The notes: generated by a model not told the origin, from the sequence alone. Positions 51,966 through 60,945 are shown, counted from the first letter of the stretch. The stretch is DNA of 64,000 nt from Bartonella sp. HY328 (GCF_025449335.1 NZ_CP104883.1:1356501-1420500), one strand, 5' to 3'. Translations and numbers: made by a program.

Positions 51966-53201
51966 ATGATTATGCCTAAATTATTAAAATTTTTTCAGAT
52001 TTTTTCTATTATTGCTCTTGTTCTTGGTGGAACTATGACGAGCAATGCACAAGAACAATGCGAAATTCGCTATTGGGATCAATCCAAACCATTCGACTTT
52101 AATCATATAAAAATTATAAGTTTTAATGAAACCATGCAGGCAGAGTTTCATCTTAATCTATTAAGGTTAAGTGCTCAATATTTTTCCCCTGTTTCAGAAG
52201 ACGTTAAAAGAAGCGGACTGTTGGAAATAGACAGCGACCTCTTATCGGATAGTGATGACCTTCAAGATCTTTTCTGGCTTTTTGCCCTTGCAGAATATCC
52301 AGACACGAAAGATCTTTTTTCTGGCCGGTTTTCTGATTTTGCCCCCTATATGGTAAGGGCGTTAAAACGCCAAAATATGGATAAAATGGCCGATCAACTT
52401 TCAACTGCTATGGCAGCTTATGGTACGCGCTATCAAGATTTTGATCCAGAGGAAAAGTCAATAAAAGCCTTTTCAATCCCTATTAGTGAACAAGAAGCTG
52501 ACAATGGTTGGGGCCCCGGACACCGTGCTTTGCTACAATATAAAAAGGCGCAAGCGGTGGATATGGATGATACATCTTTTGAACGGGAACATAAGCGAGA
52601 ATATGAGATGCTTTATGCCCTGACCCCAAAAACCTTAGCTGCACAAAAATTAATGGCTGAATTTCCAAGCCAAAGCGAAATCTACAGCGCGATTTATGCG
52701 CGAATTTGTCAAAATCCAAATTTAAAAAATTGGTACTATCAAAAGTTTAATGCCATACCTCATGAAGAGTTCTTATCGCGCGTTGCGTTGACACTCAGTT
52801 TTAATAGAAAAGCATTTGGACCTTATGAAAATTGGCCTGTTTATTATCAAGATATTGCATCATTGACTGTATTCCAAGTTGAGATGATGGATACAGGAAT
52901 ATTTAGCTACTTTTATAGTGCCTCGCCAGAAGATATTGATCGCTTATTGAAAGCGTTAAAAAATTCAAATCTCGATGACGTTTTACAAATTGCCAAGGAG
53001 ACGAACGCCTTTCATGAAAAACTGCAGTCTTTAAACGATAAATTTGATTTGTCATCGCCTAACGGCTTTGAACAAGCCGAAGAATATCTTGGTGTGTCGG
53101 TCGAGCAATTTGAAGCTAAAATTGATATTTATGACATAAATGACAAAATTGATCGCGCCATTTTAAAGCTTGGCTTAGATAACAAAATTATTTCACCCTA
53201 A
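51966..53201 (+). CDS. Secreted DUF4375-like paralogue 1
   Basis: The 411-residue product has a signal peptide (cleavage near SNAQ, about residue 29). An N-terminal region starts QCEIRYWDQSKPFDF, then comes the shared block DLFWLF...SDFAPYMVRALKRQNM (about 95-135), a variable middle and a C-terminal domain (WPVYYQDIASLTVFQVEMM) that aligns with the DUF4375 (DMP19) segment of the next two proteins. Here the characteristic Asn-Gly-Gly is lost (DTGIFSYFY). Two Cys are shared by all three paralogues (CEI near the start; ICQN in the middle), suggesting a periplasmic disulfide. Starts at 51966 or 51972; no strong ribosome site. Function unknown. Confidence 0.75.
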   Translation: MIMPKLLKFFQIFSIIALVLGGTMTSNAQEQCEIRYWDQSKPFDFNHIKIISFNETMQAEFHLNLLRLSAQYFSPVSEDVKRSGLLEIDSDLLSDSDDLQDLFWLFALAEYPDTKDLFSGRFSDFAPYMVRALKRQNMDKMADQLSTAMAAYGTRYQDFDPEEKSIKAFSIPISEQEADNGWGPGHRALLQYKKAQAVDMDDTSFEREHKREYEMLYALTPKTLAAQKLMAEFPSQSEIYSAIYARICQNPNLKNWYYQKFNAIPHEEFLSRVALTLSFNRKAFGPYENWPVYYQDIASLTVFQVEMMDTGIFSYFYSASPEDIDRLLKALKNSNLDDVLQIAKETNAFHEKLQSLNDKFDLSSPNGFEQAEEYLGVSVEQFEAKIDIYDINDKIDRAILKLGLDNKIISP

Positions 53202-53212
53202 GAGGCGCGCCT

Positions 53213-54412
53213 ATGCGTTTAATGCTTGATATATGTCGCAAATGCAAAGTGCAAACCAAGTTGCAGCTTGTCATGCTTATATTAGTTTTTTTGGTTTTAG
53301 GAGGAATGATGCCGATTCATGCGCAAGAAAAATGTGAAATTTATTATGCACCTCGCGAAAAAGCCGTTACTTTCGATGATTTGAAACATTTGAATTTTGA
53401 TGAAACTTTTGAAATCTTTTTTAAAGACAAACGCAATGAGTTTTTGTCAGCATATGGAATAATTCAAGCTGTTGAAAAACCAAGCAAAGATCTTTTAGAC
53501 GAATACCAAAAAATAAGTGGCGATATTTTACAATGGCCAGCTAATGAGCAGGATTTATTTTGGTTATATTTTTTAGCGCAGTCTGATGGTGTTATTGCAT
53601 TTTTTCGTCGTCGAGATGCGGATTTTGCACCCTTTATACATCAAGCTTTAATGCGCCAAAATATGGCTGAAGTTGCTGAGACTTTTAAAAATATTATGGA
53701 TATTTTTGGTAATCGCTATAGCGAGTTTGACCCCAAAAGTGGAAAAATTATCGGCTTTCCTTTAGAAAAATCAAATGTTGCCCGATTCTTTGATGATAAG
53801 GATAATGGTCAGTATTTGATTAAAGCTGGTATACAAAAGTCTATTTCGCCTGACGCCTTACGGGCATTTCCACGTCCTCAACAACTCTATCAGACATTGC
53901 GCGATAATATATGTGAAAATGAAGCGTTAAAAAATTGGTATGATAAGCGTATTAAAGCTATACCAGATCAGCAGCGCGCCCTTATATTAGTTGCCAATTT
54001 ATTCGATTTTGAAGAGGATCTCGGCGATTGGCAGGATTGGCCAGAACCATATCGCTATCTTTTTTTGCTAGAAATGTTAAATGGTGAATTTTTAAATGGT
54101 GGCCTTGGACAATATTTCTTTAATCAAAGTAATGAAGATATATTGGCTATGTATGATGCGTTGGAAAAATCTGGGCTGGTTGACTTAAAGGCCTATATTG
54201 GTGCGGCAGATGAGCTTTATGAACAATCACGTCAAAAAATAAGCAATTTTGATGTAAGGCGTGGCAATGATACTTTATCGCTTTATAGCGAGTTAATGAA
54301 GACGCCACCATTTTCTAATTTTGATGAAGACATGGATTTTGAAGGCTTTGTGAATAGGCTTAAAGATGCAATGACAGTCATTGCCCGTAACCATAATATT
54401 CTTCCGCGTTGA
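53213..54412 (+). CDS. Secreted DUF4375-like paralogue 2
   Basis: The 399-residue product has a longer N-terminus with a basic stretch and a hydrophobic core ending IHAQ (about residue 38). The shared features are CEIYYAPREKAVTFDDLKHL, DLFWLYFLAQ, ADFAPFIHQALMRQNM, DNICENEALKNWY and the DUF4375-like FLLEMLNGEFLNGGLGQYFF with the Asn-Gly-Gly motif intact. The middle is shorter than in its neighbours. GAGG precedes the ATG, and the gap to paralogue 1 is only 11 bases, so they are co-transcribed. Function unknown; the family label comes from the motif pattern. Confidence 0.75.
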   Translation: MRLMLDICRKCKVQTKLQLVMLILVFLVLGGMMPIHAQEKCEIYYAPREKAVTFDDLKHLNFDETFEIFFKDKRNEFLSAYGIIQAVEKPSKDLLDEYQKISGDILQWPANEQDLFWLYFLAQSDGVIAFFRRRDADFAPFIHQALMRQNMAEVAETFKNIMDIFGNRYSEFDPKSGKIIGFPLEKSNVARFFDDKDNGQYLIKAGIQKSISPDALRAFPRPQQLYQTLRDNICENEALKNWYDKRIKAIPDQQRALILVANLFDFEEDLGDWQDWPEPYRYLFLLEMLNGEFLNGGLGQYFFNQSNEDILAMYDALEKSGLVDLKAYIGAADELYEQSRQKISNFDVRRGNDTLSLYSELMKTPPFSNFDEDMDFEGFVNRLKDAMTVIARNHNILPR

Positions 54413-54494
54413 TAATATTTTGCATTTTGGTTGGGGGGCGGTTGGTATCGTGTGAAAATTTGAAAATTCCATGTAAGGACGAAAGAGGTGCACA

Positions 54495-55703
54495 TTGAAA
54501 ATTTTTAAAATCTTAACAAGTTTGCTTGCTGGCGCAGTCATTATAAGTGGCGTCAATACCACTGCAATAGCCAAAGAATGCACCGTCTATTTTGATCCCA
54601 AAGGCGATGCCATTACCTTTGATGATCTAAAATATATTAGCCTTGATGAGGTGTTAAATTTTAAGTTCCTCTTTTTAATCTGGGACATGCATGGTTATCA
54701 TGTAAATCCTAGTTTTTACGATAGCAGAAAGACGCCCGTTGAAGAAATATTGGCTTTTCCTGACGATGTACAAGACCTTTATTGGTTGTTTGTTTTCTTG
54801 CGTTATCAAACCGTGGTCAATTATTTTCAAAGTAATGATTCAGATTTTGCCCCCTATATTGGGCGCGCATTACGGCGGCAAAATATGAGTGACGCAGCAC
54901 GCCAATTCCAGTCGGCTATGGAGGCTTTTGGCGGCCGTTATCAAAAATTTAATCCGTCAGAAAAAACCATTAAGCATTTTATTATTCCGGCAACACAAGC
55001 TGAACTTGATCAGGCCTTTTTAAAAAAATTAGATGCTATGATGGGCGAGGGTGACCCAGATGGTTATAAGAAAATGCAGTTAGACCAACGTAAGCAAGAC
55101 AGAAAATTATTAGGTGGTGGCCCTGAAAAAGATACATTGGGCTATGCAGCGCTTTATGCAACGCATCCTGATGTCTTACAAGCGAAAGATAAGTTAAGGG
55201 ATTTTCCAAAGCCCATCGCTATTTTTAAAGCATTGCGCGACAATATTTGCCAAAATGACCAGCTTCACGATTGGTACAAAGACATTGTTCAATCGATGAC
55301 AGAAAAGGATCGCATGAATATTTTGGCTGAAAATTTATTTCTTCTTCAAGATAGGTTTGGCGCGAGAGAAAATTGGCCAAGTGTTTATCGAGATATTTTT
55401 GCACTCAATTTATTTTCAGCACAATTTTCAAATGGCGGATTTTACCAATATTTTGATCATAATCCAAATGAAGTTCCAGCATTGCTTGAAGCGTTTAAAA
55501 GGTCAAATTTACAAAATCTTGAAGCTGATTTGCAAAAAGCAAAATCCTTATTTGAAATGGTAAATAAGCTTTCTCCTAACGAGTTAGAAAATGGTAATCC
55601 TTTAGATGATTTTGAGGATAAGCTCGATTTTACTAAAATTCTTGACGAAGTTGGTGGTGCGATGCTGAAGCTAGCAAAAGAAAATGACATTCTACCTCAA
55701 TAA
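54495..55703 (+). CDS. Secreted DUF4375-like paralogue 3
   Basis: The 402-residue product has a signal peptide ending TAIAK (about residue 26). Shared blocks are CTVYFDPKGDAITFDDLKYI, DLYWLFVFLRYQ, SDFAPYIGRALRRQNM, DNICQNDQLHDWY and FALNLFSAQFSNGGFYQYF, with an intact Asn-Gly-Gly. It begins with TTG at 54495, with GAGGTG in good position. It lies 82 bases after paralogue 2 and ends the array. DUF4375 domains occur in DNA-mimic proteins and in many uncharacterised or immunity-like proteins; the signal peptides here point to the periplasm, which does not fit DNA mimicry. Confidence 0.75.
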   Translation: MKIFKILTSLLAGAVIISGVNTTAIAKECTVYFDPKGDAITFDDLKYISLDEVLNFKFLFLIWDMHGYHVNPSFYDSRKTPVEEILAFPDDVQDLYWLFVFLRYQTVVNYFQSNDSDFAPYIGRALRRQNMSDAARQFQSAMEAFGGRYQKFNPSEKTIKHFIIPATQAELDQAFLKKLDAMMGEGDPDGYKKMQLDQRKQDRKLLGGGPEKDTLGYAALYATHPDVLQAKDKLRDFPKPIAIFKALRDNICQNDQLHDWYKDIVQSMTEKDRMNILAENLFLLQDRFGARENWPSVYRDIFALNLFSAQFSNGGFYQYFDHNPNEVPALLEAFKRSNLQNLEADLQKAKSLFEMVNKLSPNELENGNPLDDFEDKLDFTKILDEVGGAMLKLAKENDILPQ

Positions 55704-55727
55704 TTCTATCGCTTATAAGCGTTTTAA

Positions 55728-57110
55728 TTATTGGGCAATTATGCGGCTTTCATTTGCAACTTTAGCCAATTGGTTGATTGCTTGTTCTAAACTGAGCACA
55801 TTGGTGTAACCAATAATTAAGCCATATTTATCTGGTTCACCTTTATACCAATGAGATAGGGGTGATACCTTTAACCCGTGTTGCTGCCATAATTGCGCTA
55901 GCTCTTGATCTTTGCTGCCTCGTTTAAGGTAAGCAATTATGTGCATGCCACCATCGGTTAATTCTATATTCAATATATCACCTAAAACTTGCTTTAATGC
56001 AGCCTCCATAATAACGCGGCGTTGTTGATAAAGCGTACGCATTTTTTTAATATGGCGATAAAAATGGCCTTCACTCATAAATAAAGAAAGTGCTTTTTGG
56101 GTAAAAAGCGGCATACCACTTTCATAGATGTTACCAATTTGCATAAATAGCTTTATTGTTTCTTTCGGCATAACGATATAACCAGCTCGCAAGGCAGGCA
56201 TTATGGTTTTGCTAAAGGAACCAGTATAAATAACTCTATCATGGGCATCGATACTCTTTAATGCGCTAATTACTTTTCGTTTAAAGTGAAATTCGCCATC
56301 ATAGTCATCTTCAATAATCCAACTTTTATTATTGCAAGCCCATTCTAATAGTCGCTGTTTTCGTGGTAAAGACATTGAAACAGTTGTTGGGCTTTGATGG
56401 GTCGGTGTGACAATCGCAAATTTTGCATCACTATGATGCTTTAATAGATAGTCTGTGTTTAGCCCCTTATCATCAATTGGAATATAATGAAGTTTTGGGA
56501 TAATAAGGTCGAGGAATTGGGCCGCAATAAAATATCCCGGATTTTCAAAAAGAACCGTATCATTAGGTGTGGATAGTACCGCAAAAATAAGCCGCAAGCT
56601 GGCGCGGTAACCACTTGTTATAAAAATTTGCTCAGGCGAGCAATTAAGCCCGCGAGAGATATTAAGATAGCTGGCAATATTTTCACGTAATGGCTGATAG
56701 CCCATAAAAGGTGGCATGATAAGATCATTTTCATCCATATTACGGGCAGCTTTTTTTAAAGTTAAAAGCCATTTTTTATAAGGAAAGCTTTCAAGGGCTG
56801 GAATACCAAGGCGCAAATGCTTGGGCTGTGCGTTGCTTTTTTGTGCAAATTCACTCTTTGCGCCATTAGTGTTGCTATTTAAAACAACTTCAATGTTAAG
56901 TTCTGGGTTCACATAGGTGCCTTTAGCGCCTTGGCTTACCAAATAGCCTTCCCCAACAAGTATTTCATAAGCTGATGCTACAGTTTTACGCGCGACATTC
57001 AATTCACTTGCTAAAACTCTAATCGATGGTACGCGATCGCCCGCTTTAAGATTGCCAATACTGATTTCATTTCGGTACCGCTCATAAATGCTTTTGTAGC
57101 CCAAAATCAT
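55728..57110 (-). CDS. MocR/PdxR-type transcriptional regulator
   Basis: The 460-residue product fuses a GntR-type winged helix (KAGDRVPSIRVLASELNVAR, then KTVASAYEIL) to a fold-type I aminotransferase-like domain. PLP-site residues are visible: EDDYDGEFHF and the Schiff-base Lys in YTGSFSKTIMPALRAGYIV. MocR proteins sense PLP or an amino compound and control a neighbouring gene. It lies divergent, 90 bases from a GNAT-AzoR-AhpD-like run, its likely target. The ATG at 57110 is the natural start of the DNA-binding domain. Confidence 0.9.
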   Translation of the reverse strand: MILGYKSIYERYRNEISIGNLKAGDRVPSIRVLASELNVARKTVASAYEILVGEGYLVSQGAKGTYVNPELNIEVVLNSNTNGAKSEFAQKSNAQPKHLRLGIPALESFPYKKWLLTLKKAARNMDENDLIMPPFMGYQPLRENIASYLNISRGLNCSPEQIFITSGYRASLRLIFAVLSTPNDTVLFENPGYFIAAQFLDLIIPKLHYIPIDDKGLNTDYLLKHHSDAKFAIVTPTHQSPTTVSMSLPRKQRLLEWACNNKSWIIEDDYDGEFHFKRKVISALKSIDAHDRVIYTGSFSKTIMPALRAGYIVMPKETIKLFMQIGNIYESGMPLFTQKALSLFMSEGHFYRHIKKMRTLYQQRRVIMEAALKQVLGDILNIELTDGGMHIIAYLKRGSKDQELAQLWQQHGLKVSPLSHWYKGEPDKYGLIIGYTNVLSLEQAINQLAKVANESRIIAQ

Positions 57111-57161
57111 GTCCTACCTTTTTTTGTTTATTTTGGCTCTTTCTAATATGACTTAGCAGTT

Positions 57162-57182
57162 TAAATTGTGCAACTCAATTTA
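57162..57182. promoter_or_regulatory. Candidate MocR operator in the divergent promoter region
   Basis: TAAATTG (57162-57168) and CAATTTA (57176-57182) form an inverted repeat with a 7-base spacer between the regulator and the GNAT gene. MocR regulators usually bind direct or inverted repeats in such divergent regions. Confidence 0.45.
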
Positions 57183-57200
57183 GCTTAAACCGGAGAAATT

Positions 57201-57626
57201 ATGGAAATAACGCATTACAGCACACCAAGCGAAATATTGCAGTGCTTTGATCTAATGGCGATGTTGCGTCCAAAACTATTAAGCAAAGAAGCCTTTATAG
57301 TGCAGGTGCAACGTCAACAGCAGCAAGGCTATGCATTGCTGGGAGTTACTAACGCTACCATGCCGCTCGCATTAGCTGGATATCGTTGTATGGAAAATTT
57401 TATCCATGGTCGATTTTGTTATGTCGATGATCTTATCACCCATCCAACTGTACGCGGGCAGGGATATGCAAAAAATCTACTCGATAGTTTGGGTAAATTG
57501 GCCTTTGAAAAAGGGTGTCAGCGTATGGTGCTTGATACTGGATTGTCGAATAAAACAGCGCAAAAATTTTACCAACAGGTGGGCTATACAACCACTGGTT
57601 ATCATTTATATCGCGATTTATATTAA
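57201..57626 (+). CDS. GNAT family N-acetyltransferase
   Basis: The 141-residue product has the GNAT acetyl-CoA motif A in VDDLITHPTVRGQGYAKNLL and motif B in NKTAQKFYQQVGYTTTGYHLY. Substrate unknown. It is the first gene of a three-gene run with an azoreductase and an AhpD-like protein, separated by ten bases and two bases respectively. CGGAG precedes the ATG. Control by the divergent MocR-type regulator is likely. Confidence 0.88.
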   Translation: MEITHYSTPSEILQCFDLMAMLRPKLLSKEAFIVQVQRQQQQGYALLGVTNATMPLALAGYRCMENFIHGRFCYVDDLITHPTVRGQGYAKNLLDSLGKLAFEKGCQRMVLDTGLSNKTAQKFYQQVGYTTTGYHLYRDLY

Positions 57627-57636
57627 AGGAAAAATT

Positions 57637-58248
57637 ATGAGATTACTTCATATTAAGGTGAGCCAAGATTTAGAAGGATCTTCATCTCGCAAAGCATCAG
57701 CGTATTTGGTGGATAAACTAAAGGCTTTACACCCCGATATTTCGGAAACAATTATTGATTTAGCCCAAAATCCACTGCCGCACTTAGATAGTGCAATGAT
57801 AACGGCCATTTTTACCAAACCTGAACTGCGTAACGAGGCGCAGTGGGAGCTGCTAAAAAAATCAGATGAATTGGTTGATCAGCTATTTAGCCATGAGATT
57901 TTGGTTATTTCCTCGCCAATCTATAATCTTGGATTACCATCGGTGTTAAAGGCATGGTTTGACCATGTAACACGGGCGGGTCGCACTTTTGCATTTAAAT
58001 CGGATGGTACCAAAACAGGGTTGGTTCATAACTTAAAAGCCTTTTGCGTTCTTTCAAGTGGAAGTATTTTTTCAGCCGGCCCCTTTGTAAATGATGACCA
58101 GTTTACGCCATATGTGCGGGTTGCCTTGGAGTATATCGGCATTACAGATTTAACGAATTTTCGTATTGAGGGTACTCAAGACGTAAAAACACGTGACACG
58201 GCTTTAGCCCATGGCTTGAAGCAAATTGATCATTTTTTTGAGGTGTAA
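57637..58248 (+). CDS. azoR: FMN-dependent NADH-quinone/azo reductase
   Basis: The 203-residue product belongs to the AzoR family of flavodoxin-like reductases that reduce quinones and azo dyes with NADH. The FMN phosphate loop is in SQDLEGSSSRKASAYL, and the family blocks SSPIYNLGLPSVLKAWFDHVTRAGRTF and CVLSSGSIFSAG are present. The ATG at 57637 follows AAAGGA; a long in-frame upstream extension overlaps the GNAT gene in another frame and is rejected. It suits quinone or electrophile stress, matching the AhpD-like protein next to it. Confidence 0.9.
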   Translation: MRLLHIKVSQDLEGSSSRKASAYLVDKLKALHPDISETIIDLAQNPLPHLDSAMITAIFTKPELRNEAQWELLKKSDELVDQLFSHEILVISSPIYNLGLPSVLKAWFDHVTRAGRTFAFKSDGTKTGLVHNLKAFCVLSSGSIFSAGPFVNDDQFTPYVRVALEYIGITDLTNFRIEGTQDVKTRDTALAHGLKQIDHFFEV

Positions 58249-58250
58249 CT

Positions 58251-58730
58251 ATGTCAAATCGAGTAAATTTATTCAAAACCCAGCCAGCATTAGCAAAAGC
58301 TATGACTGAGCTGTCCAATAAAACAAGTGGTTCAAGCATGGATAATACATTGAAGCATCTTGTTTATATCTATAGTTCCCAGCTCAATCATTGTGCATTT
58401 TGTCTCGATATGCATGTTAAAGAAGCTAAAATCGATGGCGAGCGTGAATTGCGTTTGTTGCATATTCCAATTTGGCGTGAATCTACACTGTTTTCAGAGC
58501 GGGAAAAGATAGCCTTAGAGTTGACTGAGCAACTCACTCGGCTTGGTGAAAATGGTATTGAAGACGAATTATATTCAAAAATGCAATTGCACTTTAATGA
58601 CGATGAAATAGGCCAGTTAATCTTTGTAATAGCTGTGATTAATAGTTGGAACCGGCTTATGATTGCGTCTAACATGACGCCGGGCTCCTTAGATCACTTA
58701 TATGGTTTGGATAAGGCAAATTTAAAATAA
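58251..58730 (+). CDS. Carboxymuconolactone decarboxylase/AhpD-like protein
   Basis: The 159-residue all-helical product has the AhpD-type redox motif Cys-x-x-Cys in NHCAFCLDMHVKEA, with the following His and a preceding Glu-like proton relay region. Members include alkylhydroperoxidases and unrelated decarboxylases; the CxxC argues for peroxidase-like redox activity. The gene starts two bases after the azoR stop and ends the GNAT-azoR-AhpD run with a strong terminator. Confidence 0.88.
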   Translation: MSNRVNLFKTQPALAKAMTELSNKTSGSSMDNTLKHLVYIYSSQLNHCAFCLDMHVKEAKIDGERELRLLHIPIWRESTLFSEREKIALELTEQLTRLGENGIEDELYSKMQLHFNDDEIGQLIFVIAVINSWNRLMIASNMTPGSLDHLYGLDKANLK

Positions 58731-58734
58731 AAAT

Positions 58735-58766
58735 AAAGCCAGCAAGAAATTGCTGGCTTTTTTTTA
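58735..58766 (+). terminator. Terminator after the AhpD-like gene
   Basis: AAAGCCAGCAA (58735-58745) pairs with TTGCTGGCTTT (58750-58760), followed by TTTTT. Confidence 0.92.
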
Positions 58767-58840
58767 ACAGGTTATTTTTGCTGTATTCAATATGCGTTAG
58801 TCATTAAAAACAGATAATGTTGTGATACAAATATCCAACT

Positions 58841-58947
58841 TTAGAGCGTTTTCCGAAAAGTGTGAAGCGGTTTTTGGACAAAAAACGCGGCGTAAACAAT
58901 GCATTAGAGCGCCGATCTGATCCAATCAGATCGAAATGCGCTCTAAT
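58841..58947 (-). repeat. Bru-RS-like dispersed repeat, inverted copy
   Basis: Full double palindrome in the opposite orientation (TTAGAGCGTTTTCCGAAAAG to GAAATGCGCTCTAAT). Confidence 0.9.
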
Positions 58948-59016
58948 GCTGGGTTTAATCGGTAAGCTATAATTCAGCGCGGCATTGAATATACCAATCA
59001 CCATTAACTGCGCAAA

Positions 59017-59043
59017 AAAAAGCCCGGTAAAACCGGGCTTTTT
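59017..59043 (-). terminator. Terminator after trigger factor gene
   Basis: AAAAAGCCCGGT (59017-59028) pairs with ACCGGGCTTTTT (59032-59043). On the minus strand it is followed by a run of T and abuts the tig stop. Confidence 0.92.
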
Positions 59044-59044
59044 A

Positions 59045-60568
59045 TTATTCGCTTTTAGGAGCTGCTTTTTTAGCAGGAGCTTTGCGAGGAGCTTTAGCTT
59101 TTTCAGCTTTTTCTCCATCCGCTTCTTCGCTTTTAGCGGCTTTCTTAGCAGCTGGCTTTGCATCTGCGTCAGCATCTTTTTTCTTTGCTGCAGCTTTCTT
59201 TTTTGGCTTAGCTGCGGCTTTTTCTTCTTCTTCTTCAGCCGATGCAACCAATTCCTCAGGAGAAACTTTTTTGTCGGTTACTTTGATCTGGCTTAAAAGA
59301 TGATCAATAACTTTTTCTTCAAAAATAGGTGCACGCAAATTAGCAACTGCATCAGGGGTGCGACGGAAGAAATCCATGATTTCTTTTTCTTGACCTGGAT
59401 ATTGTTGCAATTGTGCATAGACAGCGCGCTGCAATTCTTCTTCAGATACCTTAACTTCAGCTTTTTCACCAATTGCTGAAAGTACAAGACCCAAACGCAC
59501 GCGACGTTCAGCAAGCTTGCTATATTCAGCGCGGGCTTCTTCTTCTGTTGTTTCTTCATCTTCAAAACTACGGCCAGCTTGCTGTAATTCTGTTGTGATT
59601 TGGTACCAAATATTGTTGAATTCTGCTTCAACCAAAGTTGAAGGTGTTTCAACCTTATAATCACCATCCAATGCATCAAGGATCTGACGCTTTACTTTTT
59701 GGCGGGTAATTTCACCATATTGGCCTTCAAGCTGTTCGCGTACGATTTCACGTAGGCGGTCAAGTGATTCAATGCCAAGCTTTTTTGCAGCTTCGTCATC
59801 AATAACAAGCGCATCAGGTGCAGCAACTTCTTTTGCTTTAATATCAAAAGTTGCAACTTTACCAGCAAGGTGAGCGGCATTGTAGTCTTCTGGGAAAGTT
59901 ACGGAAATAACCTTTTCTTCACCAGCTTTAATACCGATTAATTGTTCTTCAAAACCAGGAATGAAGCTTTTTGAACCAAGAACAAGCTGAGTATCTTCAG
60001 CTGCGCCACCATCAAATGCAACACCATCAATTTTACCTAGAAAATCGATAGTTACGCGATCGCCATCTTCAGCAGCGCCGTCTTTTGTTGCAAAATTGCG
60101 GGTTGAAGAAAGAATGCGTTCAATTTGCTGTTCAACTTCTTCAGCTGGAATTTCAACAACATCACGAGTGATTGAAATACCAGAAAAATCTTTAACATCA
60201 ATTGTTGGTAGAATTTCATAATTGATGGTAAATTCGAAATCAGCCTTACCAGAAAGAACGTTTTCTGCGTCCTTTTCATCTTCACTCATAGTAACTTTAG
60301 GCTGAGTTGCTGAACGCTCATTGCGCTCTGCCAAGATGTTTTGTGGTGTTTGATTGAGAATTTCATTTACAACTTCTGCCATAAATGAACGACCATACAT
60401 TTTACGAATATGCTCTGCAGGCACTTTGCCTGGACGAAAACCCTTTAACTGAACCTTGTCCTTGGCGTCTAAAAGACGTTCTTCAAGCTTCGCTTTCAAA
60501 TCCTTGGCTGGAACCACGACTTTAACTTCGCGCTTCAGTCCCTCATTAAGCGTCTCGGTAACCTGCAT
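59045..60568 (-). CDS. tig: Trigger factor with Lys/Ala-rich tail
   Basis: Ribosome-bound chaperone and peptidyl-prolyl isomerase. The 507-residue product has the ribosome-binding domain (signature GFRPGKVPAEHIRKMYG), the FKBP-type domain (about 155-245; GDRVTIDFLGKIDGVAFDGG) and the helical chaperone arms. The last 65 or so residues, after LLSQIKVTDKKVS, are a low-complexity Lys/Ala/Glu/Pro tail with KKKAAAKKK, AAKKAAK and APRKAPAKKAAPK, like histone H1 or bacterial AlgP/Hc1 tails. Standard trigger factors are about 430-490 residues, so the tail is an addition. It may bind nucleic acid or ribosomal RNA; that is inference. Confidence 0.95.
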   Translation of the reverse strand: MQVTETLNEGLKREVKVVVPAKDLKAKLEERLLDAKDKVQLKGFRPGKVPAEHIRKMYGRSFMAEVVNEILNQTPQNILAERNERSATQPKVTMSEDEKDAENVLSGKADFEFTINYEILPTIDVKDFSGISITRDVVEIPAEEVEQQIERILSSTRNFATKDGAAEDGDRVTIDFLGKIDGVAFDGGAAEDTQLVLGSKSFIPGFEEQLIGIKAGEEKVISVTFPEDYNAAHLAGKVATFDIKAKEVAAPDALVIDDEAAKKLGIESLDRLREIVREQLEGQYGEITRQKVKRQILDALDGDYKVETPSTLVEAEFNNIWYQITTELQQAGRSFEDEETTEEEARAEYSKLAERRVRLGLVLSAIGEKAEVKVSEEELQRAVYAQLQQYPGQEKEIMDFFRRTPDAVANLRAPIFEEKVIDHLLSQIKVTDKKVSPEELVASAEEEEEKAAAKPKKKAAAKKKDADADAKPAAKKAAKSEEADGEKAEKAKAPRKAPAKKAAPKSE

Positions 60569-60800
60569 TACACAACCTTCACTTCTTTTAGAACATGCTT
60601 TAATTGCTGTTCATTTCAATCAAAATTCTGCATTAATGTAGATATTTTGCATCCAATGAAAACTATTTGCAATGAAATCTAAGTGAAATCTTTGCTATGG
60701 AATGCAATTTGTATCAATAAATGCATCGTACCTGTAAATACAAAACTGCGGTACCCAACAAGTTGGAATACCGCAAAATTCTTTTTGTGGTCTTTTAAAA
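60569..60800. other. Intergenic region between tig and tRNA-Leu
   Basis: About 230 bases holding the tig leader. No clear promoter or additional gene. Confidence 0.35.
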
Positions 60801-60883
60801 TGGTGCGGATGGAGGGACTCGAACCCCCACGGTCTCCCGCCAGAACCTAAATCTGGTGCGTCTACCAATTTCGCCACATCCGC
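60801..60883 (-). tRNA. tRNA-Leu (TAG anticodon)
   Basis: On the minus strand the acceptor GCGGATG pairs with CATCCGC. The anticodon stem CCAGA/TCTGG encloses TTTAGGT, giving TAG. A long variable arm (class II), T loop TTCGAGT and encoded CCA are present. Confidence 0.96.
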
Positions 60884-60917
60884 ACATGCTTTAATCTACA
60901 TGACCACAGCGCACGTT

Positions 60918-60945
60918 CCTATAGCACTCTATTTTTAACTAGCAA
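60918..60945 (-). promoter_or_regulatory. Probable promoter of tRNA-Leu
   Basis: On the minus strand TTGCTA (60945-60940) and TATAGG (60923-60918) with a 16-base spacer, about 35 bases before the mature tRNA. Confidence 0.45.

Noticed and set aside
51966..55703. DNA-mimic function for the DUF4375-like proteins
   Set aside because: All three have signal peptides, so a cytoplasmic DNA-mimic role does not fit.
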